From Pseudomonadota bacterium (GTDB taxonomy: Bacteria; Pseudomonadota; Gammaproteobacteria; Burkholderiales; Burkholderiaceae_C), in contig JAKOYD010000086.1 in NCBI GenBank assembly GCA_029780695.1, positions 1 through 64,000 on the forward strand: a stretch of 64,000 bases of DNA. Direction: 5' to 3'. Positions 32,098 to 42,963 of the stretch are shown here, one piece after another (the stretch's first letter is position 1; each line of letters begins with the position of its first letter). Position numbers and translations under genes: made by a program. The notes under the pieces are model-generated. The model saw only the letters and a program-made list of their open reading frames with translations, did no database searches and had not been told where the DNA came from.

Positions 32098-35000
32098 TCA
32101 CCCCACCCAGCGCCGTGCATTGCGCCAGATCTGCATCCACGGGCTCAAGTCGCTGGGCGGCAGCGGCGTGTAACTCATCTGGATGTTGCGGAACACGCGC
32201 TCGGGGTGCGGCATCAACGCGGTGAAGCGGCCGTCGGCCGTGGTCACCGCCGTCAGGCCGCCGGGGCTGCCGTTGGGGTTGAAGGGGTAGGCTTCGGTGG
32301 CGGCGCCGGTGTTGTCCACATAGCGCATGGCGGCGATGACGTTGGCCTGATCGCCGCGCGCGCTGAAGTTGGCAAAGCCCTCGCCATGTGCCACCGCGAT
32401 CGGCACGCGGCTGCCGGCCATGCCGGTGAAGAACAGGCTGGGTGAATCCAGCACCTCGACCAGCGACAGGCGCGCCTCGAAGCGCTCGCTGACGTTGGTG
32501 GTGAAGCGCGGCCAGGCCTCGGCGCCGGGGATGATGTCGGCCAACTCGGCAAACATCTGGCAGCCGTTGCACACGCCCAGGCCGAAGGTGTCGCCGCGTG
32601 CGAAAAAGCCCTTGAACTGGTCCGACAGCGCGGGGTTGAAGGTGATGGAGCGCGCCCAGCCGACACCTGCGCCCAGCGTATCGCCGTAGCTGAAGCCGCC
32701 GCAGGCGACCAGGCCCTTGAAATCCGACAGCTTGGCGCGACCGGTTTGCAGGTCGGTCATGTGCACGTCGAAGGCTTCGAAGCCCGCCTCGGTGAAGGCG
32801 TAGGCCATCTCGACGTGCGAGTTGACGCCCTGCTCGCGCAGGATGGCGACCTTGGGTCTGGCGACCGAGAGGTTGAGCGTTGGGCGTTGGGCGTTGGACG
32901 CGCCACCCTCACCCCTGCCCTCTCCCGCATGCGGGAGAGGGAGTAAATCTCCGGCGCCCGGCTGTTGGCTCACTCGCCCCTCTGGGGAGAGGGCTGGGGT
33001 GAGGGGCTGCCGCGCATCGCCAAGCACTTCATTTTTAATAGCTGCTTGCGCTTGCCCCACCTGCGCCAGGGCCATTTTGTGCTTCAAATCATCGCTGAGC
33101 AGCACGTTCAAACCCGGGTCGTGTGGATCGCCCACCGCCGCGTGCTCGGCATCGGCGCAGGCGGGGTTGTCGCGCCCCTGCGCGATCTTCCAGCTGACGC
33201 TGTCCCACACCTGCTGCAGGTCGTGCAGGCTGGCGCTGAAGATTTCCTTGGCATCGCGCCAGATGCTCAATTGGCCCTTGCCTTTTTCGATGCTTGATGC
33301 GGATGGCCGCGTCTTGCCGATGAAGTGGCTGTGCTTGCTCAAACCATGCCCGCGCAGCGCCTGCATGACGGCGTTGCGCTCGTCCGTGCGCACTTGCAGC
33401 ACCACGCCCAGCTCTTCGCTGAACAGGGCTTTCAGCGTCAGCTCGTCGCGCCGCGCGCTGACCTGGCTGGCCCAGTTCTTGGCGTCGCCGTAGTCGGCGC
33501 GGCTGTCGCTGATGCCGTCGCCCTCGGTCACCAGCATGTCGACGTTCAGCGCCACGCCGACTTGGCCAGCAAAGGCCATTTCGGCCGCGGCTGCCAGCAG
33601 GCCGCCGTCGCTGCGGTCGTGGTAGGCGAGGATTTTGTTCTCGGCGCGCAACTGGTTGACGGCGGCGACCAGCGCTTTCAAATCCTGCGCGTCATCCAGA
33701 TCGGGCACGCCGTCTTGCACGGGGCAGCCGCTTTGTCCCAGCGCCTGCGCCAGCACGCTGCCAGCCAGGCGGTGACGGCCACGGCCCAGGTCGATCAGCA
33801 CCAGCGTGGTGTCTTCGGTATCGCGGTTCAGTTGCGGCGTGAGCGTGCGGCGCACGTCGGCAAGAGAAGCAAAGGCGCTGACGATCAGGCTGACGGGCGA
33901 GGTCACTTTCTTCGCGGCACCGGTCTCGTCCTGCCACTGCGTGCGCATCGACAGGCTGTCCTTGCCGACGGGGATCGACACGCCTAGCGCCGGGCACAGT
34001 TCCATGCCGACGGCCTTCACCGTGGCGTACAGCGCGGCATCCTCGCCCGGCTCGCCGCAGGCGGCCATCCAGTTGGCGGACAGCTTCACGCGCTCCAGCT
34101 CGATGGGCGCGGCCAGCAGGTTGGTGATGGCCTCGGCCACTGCCATGCGGCCCGATGCGGGCGCATCCAGCGCGGCCAGCGGCGTGCGCTCGCCCATGCT
34201 CATGGCCTCGCCCGCGAAGCCCTTGAAATCGGCCAGCGTGACGGCGCAATCGGCCACCGGCACCTGCCACGGCCCGACCATCTGGTCGCGGTGCGTCAGG
34301 CCGCCCACGCTGCGGTCGCCAATGGTGATGAGAAAGCGCTTGCTGGCGACGGTGGGGTGGCTCAGGACTTTGATGACGGCGTCTTGCAGGGTCACGCCGT
34401 CGAGGTTGAGGGGAGTGAACTCGCGCGGCACGGTCTGCACGTCGCGGTGCATTTTTGGGGGCTTGCCGAGCAGCACGTCCATGGGCATGTCGACGGCCGC
34501 ACCACCCTCACCCCTGCCCTCTCCCGCCAGCGGGAGAGGGAGTGACACCGCGCCGCCGCCTTCTTCGCCCCCGGTCTTGTCCCCTCGCCCCTCCGGGGAG
34601 AGGGTGGGGGTGAGGGGCAGCTGCGCTTCCTCCACAACCAGTTGCCGCGCCTCGGTTGCCACCCCCACCACCGCAAACGGGCAGCGCTCGCGCACGCACA
34701 GCGCCTCGAACAGCGGTAGCGACTCGGGCGCGATGGCCATCACGTAGCGCTCCTGGCTCTCGTTGCACCAGATTTCCTTGGGCGCCAGGCCGCTTTCTTC
34801 CAGCGGCACGGCGCGCAGGTCAAAGCGCGCGCCGCGGCCAGCGTCGTTGGTCAATTCAGGGAAGGCGTTCGACAAGCCGCCCGCGCCCACGTCATGGATG
34901 GCCAGGATCGGGTTGTCGGCCCCCAGCGCCTGGCACTGCGTGATGACCTCTTGCGCGCGGCGCTCGATCTCGGGGTTGCCGCGCTGCACCGAATCAAAGT

Positions 35001-36417
35001 CCAGGTGCGCCGCATTGGCGCCGCTGGCCAACGAACTTGCCGCGCCGCCGCCCATGCCGATGCGCATGCCGGGGCCGCCCAGTTGAATCAACAGGCTGCC
35101 GGCGGGAAACTCGATCTTTTGCGTCAGCCGCGCGTCGATGCTGCCCACACCGCCGGCGATCATGATGGGCTTGTGATAGCCGCGAATCACTTTGTCGTGA
35201 GCCCCGCCCACTTCCAGCTCGTATTCGCGGAAGTAGCCGGCCAGGTTGGGGCGGCCAAATTCGTTGTTGAACGCCGCGCCGCCCAGCGGCCCCTCGGTCA
35301 TGATTTGCAGCGGGCTGGCCATGTGTTCGGGCTTGCCGACCGTGGATTCCCACAGCTTGCTCACAGTGAATCCGGTCAGCCCCGCCTTGGGCCGCGCGCC
35401 GCGCCCGGTGGCGCCTTCGTCACGGATTTCGCCGCCCGCACCGGTGCTGGCGCCGGGGAAGGGGCTGATGGCCGTGGGGTGGTTGTGTGTTTCCACCTTC
35501 ATCAGCACGTGGCGCGTTTCGCTTTGCTTTTGATAGCTGGCCGCGCTTGTCCCGACTGCGCCAGCGGCCGATTTGGCTTGAAACGCTTCAACCGAGTGCC
35601 CGTCCATCACCGCCGCGTTGTCGCTGTAAGCCACCACGGTGTGCTGCGGGTTCTGCTGGTGCGTGTGGCGGATCATGCCGAACAGGCTCTTGTCCTGCGG
35701 CACACCGTCGATGGTGAACTGCGCGTTGAAGATCTTGTGCCGGCAATGCTCGCTGTTGGCCTGCGCAAACATCATCAGCTCCACGTCCGTCGGGTTGCGG
35801 CCCAGTTGGGTGAAGGCTTGCAGCAGGTAATCGATCTCGTCGGCGGCCAGCGCCAGGCCCCAATCGGTGTTGGCCTGCTCCAGCGCCGCGCGGCCGCCGG
35901 CCAGCACATCGACGTGCGCCAGCGGCTCGGGGTGCAGTTCGGTGAACAGGGCTTTGGCTTCGTCGCGCGAGGCCAGCACGCTCTCGGTCATGCGGTCGTG
36001 CAGCAGCGCGGCGATGGCGTCCAAATCACTTTTTGATAGCTGGTTGCGCCCGACCAGCTTGCGCTTGAGGCCGATTTGGTATTCAACGATGCGTTCGACG
36101 CGGTGCAGGCCCAGCCCGCAGTTGCGTGCAATGTCGGACGCCTTCGACGCCCATGGCGACACCGTGCCAAGGCGCGGCGCCACCACGACCCGCGCGTCCG
36201 GCGCGGCGCCCGCGTCCGCAAACGGCTCGCCGTAAGTCAGCAGCGCGCCCAGGCGCGCCAAGGTTTCGCTGCCCGGTGCTTCATCAAACCCTGCCAGGTG
36301 GACGTAGCGCGCGCGGAGGGTTTCGATGGCGGGGTGGATCGCCTGCAGGCGCGGCAGCAGCTGGCGGGCGCGAAAGTCGCTGAGGGCGTTGCCGCCGTCG
36401 AAGAAATGGAGGTTCAT
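32098..36417 (-). CDS. purL: phosphoribosylformylglycinamidine synthase, enlarged by repeats
   Basis: A 1439-residue large-type PurL, about 145 residues longer than E. coli PurL (1295). It converts FGAR, glutamine and ATP to FGAM in purine synthesis. Seen: the N-terminal PurS-like region ([14 protein letters not shown]), FGAR synthetase core ([29 protein letters not shown]) and glutaminase domain with nucleophile Cys1283 (LGVCNGCQM) and PHPERVF. Five insert-like segments carry dispersed repeats in frame: A near 124, 287 and 1119; B near 600-640 and 1126-1165, with C at about 1173-1182. All lie in loops or the linker before the glutaminase domain, and every catalytic motif survives. The gene is expected to be functional. 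Confidence 0.95.
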   Translation of the reverse strand: MNLHFFDGGNALSDFRARQLLPRLQAIHPAIETLRARYVHLAGFDEAPGSETLARLGALLTYGEPFADAGAAPDARVVVAPRLGTVSPWASKASDIARNCGLGLHRVERIVEYQIGLKRKLVGRNQLSKSDLDAIAALLHDRMTESVLASRDEAKALFTELHPEPLAHVDVLAGGRAALEQANTDWGLALAADEIDYLLQAFTQLGRNPTDVELMMFAQANSEHCRHKIFNAQFTIDGVPQDKSLFGMIRHTHQQNPQHTVVAYSDNAAVMDGHSVEAFQAKSAAGAVGTSAASYQKQSETRHVLMKVETHNHPTAISPFPGASTGAGGEIRDEGATGRGARPKAGLTGFTVSKLWESTVGKPEHMASPLQIMTEGPLGGAAFNNEFGRPNLAGYFREYELEVGGAHDKVIRGYHKPIMIAGGVGSIDARLTQKIEFPAGSLLIQLGGPGMRIGMGGGAASSLASGANAAHLDFDSVQRGNPEIERRAQEVITQCQALGADNPILAIHDVGAGGLSNAFPELTNDAGRGARFDLRAVPLEESGLAPKEIWCNESQERYVMAIAPESLPLFEALCVRERCPFAVVGVATEARQLVVEEAQLPLTPTLSPEGRGDKTGGEEGGGAVSLPLPLAGEGRGEGGAAVDMPMDVLLGKPPKMHRDVQTVPREFTPLNLDGVTLQDAVIKVLSHPTVASKRFLITIGDRSVGGLTHRDQMVGPWQVPVADCAVTLADFKGFAGEAMSMGERTPLAALDAPASGRMAVAEAITNLLAAPIELERVKLSANWMAACGEPGEDAALYATVKAVGMELCPALGVSIPVGKDSLSMRTQWQDETGAAKKVTSPVSLIVSAFASLADVRRTLTPQLNRDTEDTTLVLIDLGRGRHRLAGSVLAQALGQSGCPVQDGVPDLDDAQDLKALVAAVNQLRAENKILAYHDRSDGGLLAAAAEMAFAGQVGVALNVDMLVTEGDGISDSRADYGDAKNWASQVSARRDELTLKALFSEELGVVLQVRTDERNAVMQALRGHGLSKHSHFIGKTRPSASSIEKGKGQLSIWRDAKEIFSASLHDLQQVWDSVSWKIAQGRDNPACADAEHAAVGDPHDPGLNVLLSDDLKHKMALAQVGQAQAAIKNEVLGDARQPLTPALSPEGRVSQQPGAGDLLPLPHAGEGRGEGGASNAQRPTLNLSVARPKVAILREQGVNSHVEMAYAFTEAGFEAFDVHMTDLQTGRAKLSDFKGLVACGGFSYGDTLGAGVGWARSITFNPALSDQFKGFFARGDTFGLGVCNGCQMFAELADIIPGAEAWPRFTTNVSERFEARLSLVEVLDSPSLFFTGMAGSRVPIAVAHGEGFANFSARGDQANVIAAMRYVDNTGAATEAYPFNPNGSPGGLTAVTTADGRFTALMPHPERVFRNIQMSYTPLPPSDLSPWMQIWRNARRWVG
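32872..33088. repeat. repeats C, B and A stacked inside purL
   Basis: C units (gttgagcgttgggcgttggg) at 32872-32899, then B at 32906-33006 (inverted gggagaggg blocks), then A at 33030-33088 (aatagctgcttgcgcttgcc). On the purL strand they encode the peptides [19 protein letters not shown] and GQAQAAIK in one open frame in the linker before the glutaminase domain. Confidence 0.8.
34505..34618. repeat. repeat B copy inside purL
   Basis: ccctcacccctgccctctcc and an inverted partner encode [13 protein letters not shown] and AGEGRGEGG in the purL frame (about residues 600-638). The same peptides appear in the other purL copy and in hrpA. Confidence 0.8.
35521..35580 (+). repeat. repeat A copy inside purL
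   Basis: gatagctggccgcgcttgtc then gccagcggccgatttggctt. On the purL strand it encodes GTSAASYQK near residue 287, a different reading frame of the repeat from that used in tex. Confidence 0.75.
36026..36080 (+). repeat. repeat A copy inside purL
   Basis: gatagctggttgcgcccgac then agcttgcgcttgaggccgat. On the purL strand it encodes GRNQLSKSD near residue 124, the third reading frame of the repeat. Confidence 0.7.
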
Positions 36418-36428
36418 CGCAAACGTGG

Positions 36429-36866
36429 TTAAGCAGGGGTCTCGATATGGCGCTGGCGCTCGGCGTCGGTGGCCAGCAGCATCGGCAGGCCGCGGTCAAA
36501 GCTGAGCAGCTTCATGCCGTTCTGCACGGCCGTGGCCAGCAGCCAGGCGTCTGTCACCTGCCGGTGGCCCATCAGGCCGCCGGAGCAGGTGGCGAGCACG
36601 GCCGCCAGGTCGGGCGCGGTGTCGATGTAGCGGTGTTTGGGGTGCGCGGTGTTGCGCAGCAGCAATTCGGCCACCTCGCCCATGGCCAGCGCACGGCCCG
36701 CCATGACGGGTTGGCACAGCAGCCGCACAAACGCCGCCTGCGTGAAGGCGCAGGTGGCCCAGCCGCCACGGGCGTGGCGGCCAAACCAGTCGCGCATGCG
36801 TTCGTGGTGTTCGTGCGGCGGCCAGCACAACGCGATCAGCGCGTTGGCGTCAAGCAGGTGGCTCAA
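36429..36866 (-). CDS. vapC: PIN-domain VapC-like toxin
   Basis: A 145-residue PIN-domain protein, a putative RNA-cleaving toxin. The start is a TTG at 36866 overlapping the antitoxin stop (TTGA), so its translation depends on the antitoxin gene. Acidic residues Asp6 ([10 protein letters not shown]), Asp106 (VTDAWLLA) and Asp124 (LLSFDRGL) form the metal site. The usual second acidic residue is replaced by the FTQAAFVR pattern seen in one VapC branch. It lies 11 nt before the purL start on the same strand, so purL could be read from the vapBC promoter. Confidence 0.87.
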   Translation of the reverse strand: MSHLLDANALIALCWPPHEHHERMRDWFGRHARGGWATCAFTQAAFVRLLCQPVMAGRALAMGEVAELLLRNTAHPKHRYIDTAPDLAAVLATCSGGLMGHRQVTDAWLLATAVQNGMKLLSFDRGLPMLLATDAERQRHIETPA

Positions 36867-37090
36867 GGCGTGTCGTCCAGCAAGGCCTTGACTTGCGCGG
36901 CGGTGACGCGCGGGGTGTCGGGCGGCAAGTCGTACACCCAGATGCCGTTTTTCTGCACCAGCGCCAGACGCTGCTCGGTGGACTGGCGGATCAGCTCCGA
37001 CACGGCCTGCCCGAGCTTGAGCGCGCGCGCCTGGGCATACGCCTGCGCGGCGGCAAATGCATCGCTTTCGAGGGTGATGGTCGTGCGCAT
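36863..37090 (-). CDS. vapB: VapB-like antitoxin
   Basis: A 75-residue antitoxin starting MRTTITLESDAFAAA; AGGAG lies 8 nt upstream, which favours this ATG over one three codons before it. The N-terminal RTTITLESD strand plus helix AVSELIRQST is a ribbon-helix-helix DNA-binding domain. The C-terminal part (VYDLPPDTPRVT) should neutralise the toxin. Autoregulation is likely through the repeated ATTTGATGC boxes just upstream. Confidence 0.86.
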   Translation of the reverse strand: MRTTITLESDAFAAAQAYAQARALKLGQAVSELIRQSTEQRLALVQKNGIWVYDLPPDTPRVTAAQVKALLDDTP

Positions 37091-37140
37091 TTGATGCACT
37101 CCTGTGAATTTGATGCGATTTTACCGCGCATGCATCAAAT
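37089..37140. promoter_or_regulatory. candidate VapB operator with three ATTTGATGC boxes
   Basis: atttgatgca at 37089-37098, atttgatgcg at 37108-37117 and the inverted tgcatcaaat at 37131-37140. The first and third form an inverted pair. They overlap the antitoxin start and promoter zone, as expected for a ribbon-helix-helix repressor. Confidence 0.55.
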
Positions 37141-37214
37141 TGACGGCGACCGCGGTCGCGCTGCCCGGTAGGCGCGCCAAGCAACGATCAGCACCCGCAA
37201 CGATAATTCGCCCC

Positions 37215-38036
37215 ATGACGATCACGATCAAGGACGCCGCCGGCATTGCCGGCATGCGCGAAGCGTGCCGCATCGCCTCGCAGGTGCTGGACGACATCAC
37301 GCCCCACATTCGCCCCGGCATCACCACGCTGGAAATCGACCGCCTGTCGGCCGAAAGCATGGCCCGCCACGGCACGCGCTCGGCCACCGTGGGTTACCAG
37401 CCGCCCGGCTACCCGCCCTACCCCGGCCACGTGTGCACCTCGGTCAACCACGTGGTGTGCCACGGCATCCCAGGCGACAAGCCGCTGAAAAAAGGCGACA
37501 TCGTCAACGTGGATGTGACGGTCATCACCCAGGACGGCTGGTACGGCGACAACAGCCGCATGTTCGAGATTGGCGAGGTGTCGATTGCCGCCAAGCGCCT
37601 GTGCGCGCTGACCTTCGACGCCATGTGGCTGGGCATCGAGCAGGTCAAGCCCGGCGCGCGGCTGGGCGACATTGGCCATGCCATCCAGAAGTTCGTCGAA
37701 GGCCATGGCCTGTCGGTGGTGCGCGAGTTTTGCGGCCACGGCATCGGCCAGAAGTTCCACGAAGACCCGCAGGTGCTGCACTACGGCAAGCCGGGCACGG
37801 GCGAAGAACTGGTGCCGGGCATGACCTTCACCATCGAGCCCATGATCAACATCGGCCGGCGCGATATCAAGGAGATGAACGACGGCTGGACCATCGTCAC
37901 CCGCGACCGCAGCCTGTCGGCGCAGTGGGAACACACGGTGCTGGTCACGCCCACCGGCTACGAGGTGCTGACGCTGTCGGCCGGCAGCCCGGCCACGCCG
38001 GACTTCGTCAAGGGCATGGCGGCCACGGCGGCCTGA
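37215..38036 (+). CDS. map: type I methionine aminopeptidase
   Basis: A 273-residue MetAP, removing N-terminal methionine from new proteins. Seen: HVVCHGIPG, metal ligands in [37 protein letters not shown] and [14 protein letters not shown] lies 7 nt before the ATG with no Shine-Dalgarno, a leaderless-type start. It is followed 17 nt later by glnD. Confidence 0.96.
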   Translation: MTITIKDAAGIAGMREACRIASQVLDDITPHIRPGITTLEIDRLSAESMARHGTRSATVGYQPPGYPPYPGHVCTSVNHVVCHGIPGDKPLKKGDIVNVDVTVITQDGWYGDNSRMFEIGEVSIAAKRLCALTFDAMWLGIEQVKPGARLGDIGHAIQKFVEGHGLSVVREFCGHGIGQKFHEDPQVLHYGKPGTGEELVPGMTFTIEPMINIGRRDIKEMNDGWTIVTRDRSLSAQWEHTVLVTPTGYEVLTLSAGSPATPDFVKGMAATAA

Positions 38037-38053
38037 ACGGCGGGCAACCCGCG

Positions 38054-40744
38054 ATGCCGGTCGCACCCGCCGCCACCGATCCGCGCATTCCTGCGCTGCG
38101 CGCGCAGTACCGCGAGCAAAAGCAGGCCCTGTTCGACGGTCTGCGCAGCGGTCCGGGCACGCGCGGCATTCGCGGCGCGCTGGCCCGCCTGGCCGGGCTG
38201 ACCGACGAGACGCTGCGCGGCCTGTGGCGGCTGGACGGCTTCGACGACCGCTTTGCGCTGGCGGCGGTGGGCGGCTATGGGCGGGGCGAGCTGTTCCCGT
38301 ATTCCGACGTCGACGTGCTGCTGCTGCTGCCCGAAGGCAGCGACCCCGCGCACGACGACGCGCTGCGCCAGCGCATCGAAACCTTCATCGGCCAGTGCTG
38401 GGACGTGGGGCTGGAGATCGGCTCCAGCGTGCGCACGGTGGACGAATGCCTGGCGCAGGCGGCGGGCGACGTCACGGTGCAGACGGCGCTGCTGGAGGCG
38501 CGCCTGATCGTCGGCAACCGCGCGTTGTTTGGCGACTTCCAGGCGCGTTTTACGACGCGGCTGGACGCGCTGGACTTCTTTGGCGCCAAGCGGCTCGAAA
38601 TGGGTCAGCGCCACGTCAAGTACGAAGACACGCCCTACGCGCTGGAGCCCAACATCAAGGAATCGCCCGGCGGGTTGCGCGACCTGCAGGTCATCCTGTG
38701 GACGGCGCTGGCCGCGGGCATTGGCGGGCGCTGGGAAGACCTGCACCGCGCGGGCCTGGTGACGGCGCATGAATTGCGACAGCTGCGCCACAACGAATCG
38801 GTGCTGTCGGCCATCCGCACGCGGCTGCACCTGATCGCCGGCCGGCGCGAGGACCGGCTGGTGTTCGACCTGCAGAACGCGGTGGCCGAATCGTTCGGCT
38901 TCCAGCATCGCCACGCCGCCGACGGCCGCATCATGCTGCGTTCCAGCGAAGTGCTGATGCGCCGCTATTACTGGGCCGCCAAGGCCGTGACGCAGCTCAA
39001 CCAGATCCTGCTGCAGAACATCGAGGAGCACCTGCGCGCCGCGCGTGGCGAGCCGGCGCCGCCGCTGCGCCGCATCAACGATCGCTTCTTCGACCGCGAC
39101 GCGCTGATCGAGGTCGCCAGCGACGACCTGTACCAGCGCGAGCCGCACGCCATCCTCGAAACCTTTCTGCTGTACGCGCAGACGCCCGGCCTGAAGGGGC
39201 TGTCGGCGCGCACGCTGCGGGCGCTGTACAACGCCCGCACGGTGATGAACCAGAGCTTTCGCACCGACCCGGTCAACCGCCGCACCTTTCTGGCCATCCT
39301 GCAGCAGCCGCAGGGCATCACGCACGCCTTTCGGCTGATGAACGGCACCAGCGTGCTGGGGCGCTACCTGTGGGTGTTCCGCCGCATCGTGGGGCAAATG
39401 CAGCACGATTTGTTCCACGTCTACACGGTGGACCAGCACATCCTGATGGTGTTGCGCAACATGCGCCGCTTCTTCATCGCCGAGCATGCGCACGAATACC
39501 CGTTCTGCTCGCAGCTGGCGGCCGGTTGGGACAAGCCGTGGATCCTCTACACCGCCGCGCTGTTTCACGACATTGCCAAAGGGCGCGGCGGCGACCATTC
39601 TGACCTGGGCGCCATGGAGGTGCGGCGCTTTTGCCGCGACCACGGCGTGCAGCAGGCCGACGCCAAGCTGATTGAATTCCTCGTCAGCCACCATCTGCTG
39701 ATGACGCGCATCGCCCAGAAGGAAGACCTGAGCGACCCGGAGGTGATCCAGTCCTTCGCCAACGTGGTCGGCAACGAGCGCTACCTGACGGCGCTGTACC
39801 TGTTGACGGTGGCCGACGTGCGCGGCACCAGCCCCAAGGTGTGGAACGCCTGGAAGGGCAAGCTGCTGGAAGACCTGTACAAGCTGACGGTGCGGGCGCT
39901 GGGCGGCCGCGCACCCGACGCCAACGCCGTCATCGAATCGCGCAAGCGCGAGGCGCTGATCCAGCTGGCGCTGGCCTCCGAGCCGCACCAGTCGCACAAG
40001 GCGCTGTGGGACACGCTGGACGTGAGCTATTTCATGCGCCACGACGCCGGCGACATTGCCTGGCATACGCGCCATCTGGCGCGCCACGTGCGGTCGTCAG
40101 CAGCTATCAAATCAGAAGCAGAAGACGGCGCTGGCAAGGCGCTGGGCGCTGAAACGTCGCCAAGAACCATCGTGCGCGCCCGGCTCTCGCCCGTCGGTGA
40201 AGGGCTGCAGGTGCTGGTCTACGCCAGCGACCGGCCCGATCTGTTTGCGCGCATCTGCGGCTACTTCGACCGCGCGGGCTTTTCTATTCTGGACGCCAAG
40301 ATCCACACCACGCGCAACGGCTTCGCGCTCGACACCTTCCAGATCGTCAGCCCGCTGGTGCCCGACCACTACCGCGAGTTCATCGGCATGGTCGAGTCCG
40401 ACCTGCCGCCGGCCATCGACAGCCAGGTGGCGCTGCCCCCGCCGCGCCTGGGCCGGGTGTCGCGCCGGGTCAAGAGTTTTCCGGTGGCGCCGCGCATCGA
40501 CCTGCGCCCCGACGAAAAGGCGCAGCGCTGGCTGCTCACCGTCACCACCAGCGACCGCGTTGGCCTGCTCTACAGCATCGCCCGCGTGCTGGCCGCCCAC
40601 CAGATCGACCTGGAGCTGGCCAAGATCACCACGCTGGGCGAACGGGTCGAGGACATGTTCCTGCTGCAGGGTGCGCAGCTGCAGCACAACAAGACGCAAC
40701 TGGCCATCGAGCAGGAATTGCTGGCCGTGCTGGAGCACAACTGA
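38054..40744 (+). CDS. glnD: bifunctional uridylyltransferase/uridylyl-removing enzyme GlnD
   Basis: An 896-residue GlnD, close to E. coli (890). It senses glutamine and modifies PII proteins. Seen: nucleotidyltransferase motif [17 protein letters not shown] (about 75-91), HD motif [17 protein letters not shown], and two ACT domains ([30 protein letters not shown]). ATG 38054 was chosen as the family N-terminus; the frame continues open back into map, which is not evidence of coding. A segment of about 20 residues around 683 ([18 protein letters not shown]), between HD region and first ACT, carries the AAIK peptide of repeat A and looks like an insertion. Confidence 0.95.
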   Translation: MPVAPAATDPRIPALRAQYREQKQALFDGLRSGPGTRGIRGALARLAGLTDETLRGLWRLDGFDDRFALAAVGGYGRGELFPYSDVDVLLLLPEGSDPAHDDALRQRIETFIGQCWDVGLEIGSSVRTVDECLAQAAGDVTVQTALLEARLIVGNRALFGDFQARFTTRLDALDFFGAKRLEMGQRHVKYEDTPYALEPNIKESPGGLRDLQVILWTALAAGIGGRWEDLHRAGLVTAHELRQLRHNESVLSAIRTRLHLIAGRREDRLVFDLQNAVAESFGFQHRHAADGRIMLRSSEVLMRRYYWAAKAVTQLNQILLQNIEEHLRAARGEPAPPLRRINDRFFDRDALIEVASDDLYQREPHAILETFLLYAQTPGLKGLSARTLRALYNARTVMNQSFRTDPVNRRTFLAILQQPQGITHAFRLMNGTSVLGRYLWVFRRIVGQMQHDLFHVYTVDQHILMVLRNMRRFFIAEHAHEYPFCSQLAAGWDKPWILYTAALFHDIAKGRGGDHSDLGAMEVRRFCRDHGVQQADAKLIEFLVSHHLLMTRIAQKEDLSDPEVIQSFANVVGNERYLTALYLLTVADVRGTSPKVWNAWKGKLLEDLYKLTVRALGGRAPDANAVIESRKREALIQLALASEPHQSHKALWDTLDVSYFMRHDAGDIAWHTRHLARHVRSSAAIKSEAEDGAGKALGAETSPRTIVRARLSPVGEGLQVLVYASDRPDLFARICGYFDRAGFSILDAKIHTTRNGFALDTFQIVSPLVPDHYREFIGMVESDLPPAIDSQVALPPPRLGRVSRRVKSFPVAPRIDLRPDEKAQRWLLTVTTSDRVGLLYSIARVLAAHQIDLELAKITTLGERVEDMFLLQGAQLQHNKTQLAIEQELLAVLEHN
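40098..40150. repeat. tentative repeat A copy inside glnD
   Basis: cagcagctatcaaatcagaa matches the right edge of the A repeat read on the opposite strand and yields SAAIKS. The rest is too eroded for a firm call. Confidence 0.35.
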
Positions 40745-40787
40745 TTGCTGCCAAAGCGATCAACTTGACACCTTGCTGTTTCATCCT

Positions 40788-40870
40788 CGTTCCCGCGAAG
40801 GCGGGAATCCAGTGGTGCTGCCCAAGAGAAACTGCCGGTGAATGCATGGATTCCCGCCTTCGCGGGAATG
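40788..40870. repeat. repeat F: inverted REP-like pair
   Basis: tcccgcgaaggcgggaatcc at 40791-40810 and its inverse ending at 40870 form a 24-bp near-perfect inverted repeat (one mismatch), each arm itself palindromic. It sits between the convergent glnD and amidohydrolase genes, where it may serve as a bidirectional terminator-like structure. This is the common CGGGAAT-type repeat of many proteobacteria. Confidence 0.8.
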
Positions 40871-40928
40871 ACATGTCTTTTCAAGCCGTTTGATTGCGAA
40901 GCACTAAGCCCGCAGGCAGCCGGCAGGA

Positions 40929-41879
40929 TCACCCCCCAGCGCGCGCCAGTCGCGGAAATAGCTTCTCTGCATTGCCGCGGTCGATGGCATGGCGCTGCGC
41001 GGGCGTGAGCGCATATTCGTCCAGCAGCCGCGCGAAGTGCAAGGAACGGGCATGCGGCGCAAAGGGCCAGTCGCTGCCGTAGGTGATGCGTGCGGGGTCG
41101 GCAAAAGCCAACAGGCTGGGCAGCGCGTAGGGGCTGCTGGAAAGCGCCAGGTCGAAGTAGAAGCGCCTGAGGCGCGCCAGGCCCTGAGCCGTGTCTTCGC
41201 CGCTGTCGGAGCAGGCCCGCGCCATGCGCTCGGCCGCGAACGGCACGAAGCCGCCCGCGTGCGACAGGATGATCTTGAGATCCGGGTAGCGCTCCAGGCA
41301 ACCCGTGCGCGCCAGGTTGATTGCCGCGCGCGTGGTGTCCAGCAGAAAGTCGGCCACGAACGGTGCGATACCGGGCACCGGTGGCGTGGGCAGCGACGAC
41401 GGGTGAACGAATACCACGGCCTGGCGCGCATTCAGCGCGGCCATCAGCGGCTCCCACGCCGGATCGCCCAGATAGGTGCCGTTGACGTTGGCCAGCAGCA
41501 CCACGCCGTCGGCGCCCAGATGATCGAGCGCATGCTCGGCTTCGGCGATGGCGCCGGCCACGTGGGGCAGCGTGAGCGTGGCGAAGTAGCCAAAGCGCGC
41601 GGGGTCATGCCGCATCACGCTGGCGGCAAATTCGTTGACCTCGCGCGCCTTGTCGCGTGCTTCGGTGTCGTCGCCCAGGTGCACGCCGGGTGTCGACACC
41701 GACAGGATGGCGCTGGCGATGCCCGCGCCGTGCATCAGCTCCTGCGCGCCGTCCACGCTCCAGTGCGGGATGGCGCGGCCGCCGGCGTTCAGCCCGCGCG
41801 CGGCCAGCCACGCGGCATACGTCGGGGGCACGATGTGCTGGTGGGTGTCGATGCGCACCGGTTGGTCAGCATGGGTCAT
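40929..41879 (-). CDS. amidohydrolase family protein
   Basis: A 316-residue amidohydrolase-2 type protein with metal motif IDTHQHIVPP at the N-terminus, HPSSLP, ILSHAGGFVPF and YGSDWPFAP with the late aspartate. Relatives include decarboxylases and lactonases of aromatic or dicarboxylic acid catabolism. ATG 41879 follows GAGGA; a GTG four codons upstream is less likely. It lies 8 nt after the Bug-type binding protein on the same strand, so both probably act on one imported carboxylate. Confidence 0.86.
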   Translation of the reverse strand: MTHADQPVRIDTHQHIVPPTYAAWLAARGLNAGGRAIPHWSVDGAQELMHGAGIASAILSVSTPGVHLGDDTEARDKAREVNEFAASVMRHDPARFGYFATLTLPHVAGAIAEAEHALDHLGADGVVLLANVNGTYLGDPAWEPLMAALNARQAVVFVHPSSLPTPPVPGIAPFVADFLLDTTRAAINLARTGCLERYPDLKIILSHAGGFVPFAAERMARACSDSGEDTAQGLARLRRFYFDLALSSSPYALPSLLAFADPARITYGSDWPFAPHARSLHFARLLDEYALTPAQRHAIDRGNAEKLFPRLARAGG

Positions 41880-41887
41880 GGCGGTCC

Positions 41888-42844
41888 TCACTCAGCCTGC
41901 AGGCCGGCCTGCCGGGCAGCGCCTGCCCACATCTTTTTCTCGCGCGCCAGAAACTGCCGTGCCTCGGCCACGCTGCCCCCTACCGGGTAGGTGGCCGTGG
42001 TCTGCAGCTTCTGGATCAACGCGGGCGACTTCAGCGCCGCGTTCACCGCTTCGTTCAGTGCCTGGATGCGCGCGGGCGGCGTGCCCTTGCCGGCGAACAG
42101 CATGAACCAGCCCGACAAATCGAGACCCGGCACCGTGTCGCGAGCCAGCGGAAAGCCTTCCAGGCCCGGCAACACGCGGTTCGATGTAACGGCCAGCGCT
42201 TGCATGCGCCCGGCCCTGACCAGGGGCAGCAAGGGTGCAATGCCATCCACCGACACCTGCGTGTCGCCGCCCACCACCGCCTGTATCGCCTGCCCGCTGG
42301 TGCCCATGGGCACGTTGCGGATGCGCACGCCGCTCATCTGCTCCAGCAATTCGCCCGACAGGTGCGGCACCGACCCCCGTGACGGGCTTCCCAGTGTCAG
42401 TTCATCCGGCTTGCCCTTGGCCTGCGCCAGCAAGTCGCCCAGCGTCTTGATGCCGGACTTGGGGTTGGCGACGAACAGCATCGGCGTGTCCGCCACCACC
42501 GCGACGGTTTCGAAATCCTTTTCCATGTCGTATTTGGCGGCGCGATACAGCAGCGGCGTCAGCGTGACCACTGCGGCCTGCGCCAGCAGCAAGGTGTTGC
42601 CATCGGGGCGTGCCGACTTGGCGGCCATGGTGGCCACGATGCCGCCCGCGCCGGGACGGTTGTCCACCACCACCGGCTGGTTCAGTCGCGGCTGTAACTC
42701 GTCCGCCAGCAGGCGCGCCACGATGTCGGGCGCGCTGCCGGCGGCCGACGGCACCACCAGCGTTAGCGGCGCCGCCGCGTGGGCGCCTGCCGCCCACATG
42801 GCCGCGGTGGCCCACATCGCCCCAATGAACGCGCGTTTGCGCAT
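41888..42844 (-). CDS. Bug/TctC-family periplasmic substrate-binding protein
   Basis: A 318-residue protein with a signal peptide (MRKRAFIGAMWATAAMWAAG, cleavage near AHAA/PL). Core motifs TLVVPSAAGSAPDIVARLL, VVVDNRPGAGGIVAT and LAQAAVVTLTP are those of the Bug family abundant in Burkholderiales. They bind carboxylates and either serve tripartite tricarboxylate transporters or act as sensors. No TctA/TctB genes are nearby. Divergent from the LysR regulator. Confidence 0.92.
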   Translation of the reverse strand: MRKRAFIGAMWATAAMWAAGAHAAAPLTLVVPSAAGSAPDIVARLLADELQPRLNQPVVVDNRPGAGGIVATMAAKSARPDGNTLLLAQAAVVTLTPLLYRAAKYDMEKDFETVAVVADTPMLFVANPKSGIKTLGDLLAQAKGKPDELTLGSPSRGSVPHLSGELLEQMSGVRIRNVPMGTSGQAIQAVVGGDTQVSVDGIAPLLPLVRAGRMQALAVTSNRVLPGLEGFPLARDTVPGLDLSGWFMLFAGKGTPPARIQALNEAVNAALKSPALIQKLQTTATYPVGGSVAEARQFLAREKKMWAGAARQAGLQAE

Positions 42845-42963
42845 GGCTTGTCTCCTTCTTGGTAATGGGGCCGCCGCGCCATGCGGACGGCCACACGACA
42901 CCAAGCTTAGAAGGCGCGAGAATTCGCGTCTACCGGATTCAACGCATAAGCCAAATCGACGCC

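Noticed and set aside
37265..38053. Open frame joining glnD to upstream sequence
   Set aside because: It overlaps map in another frame and the product is Arg/His-rich. GlnD homology starts only at MPVAPAA.
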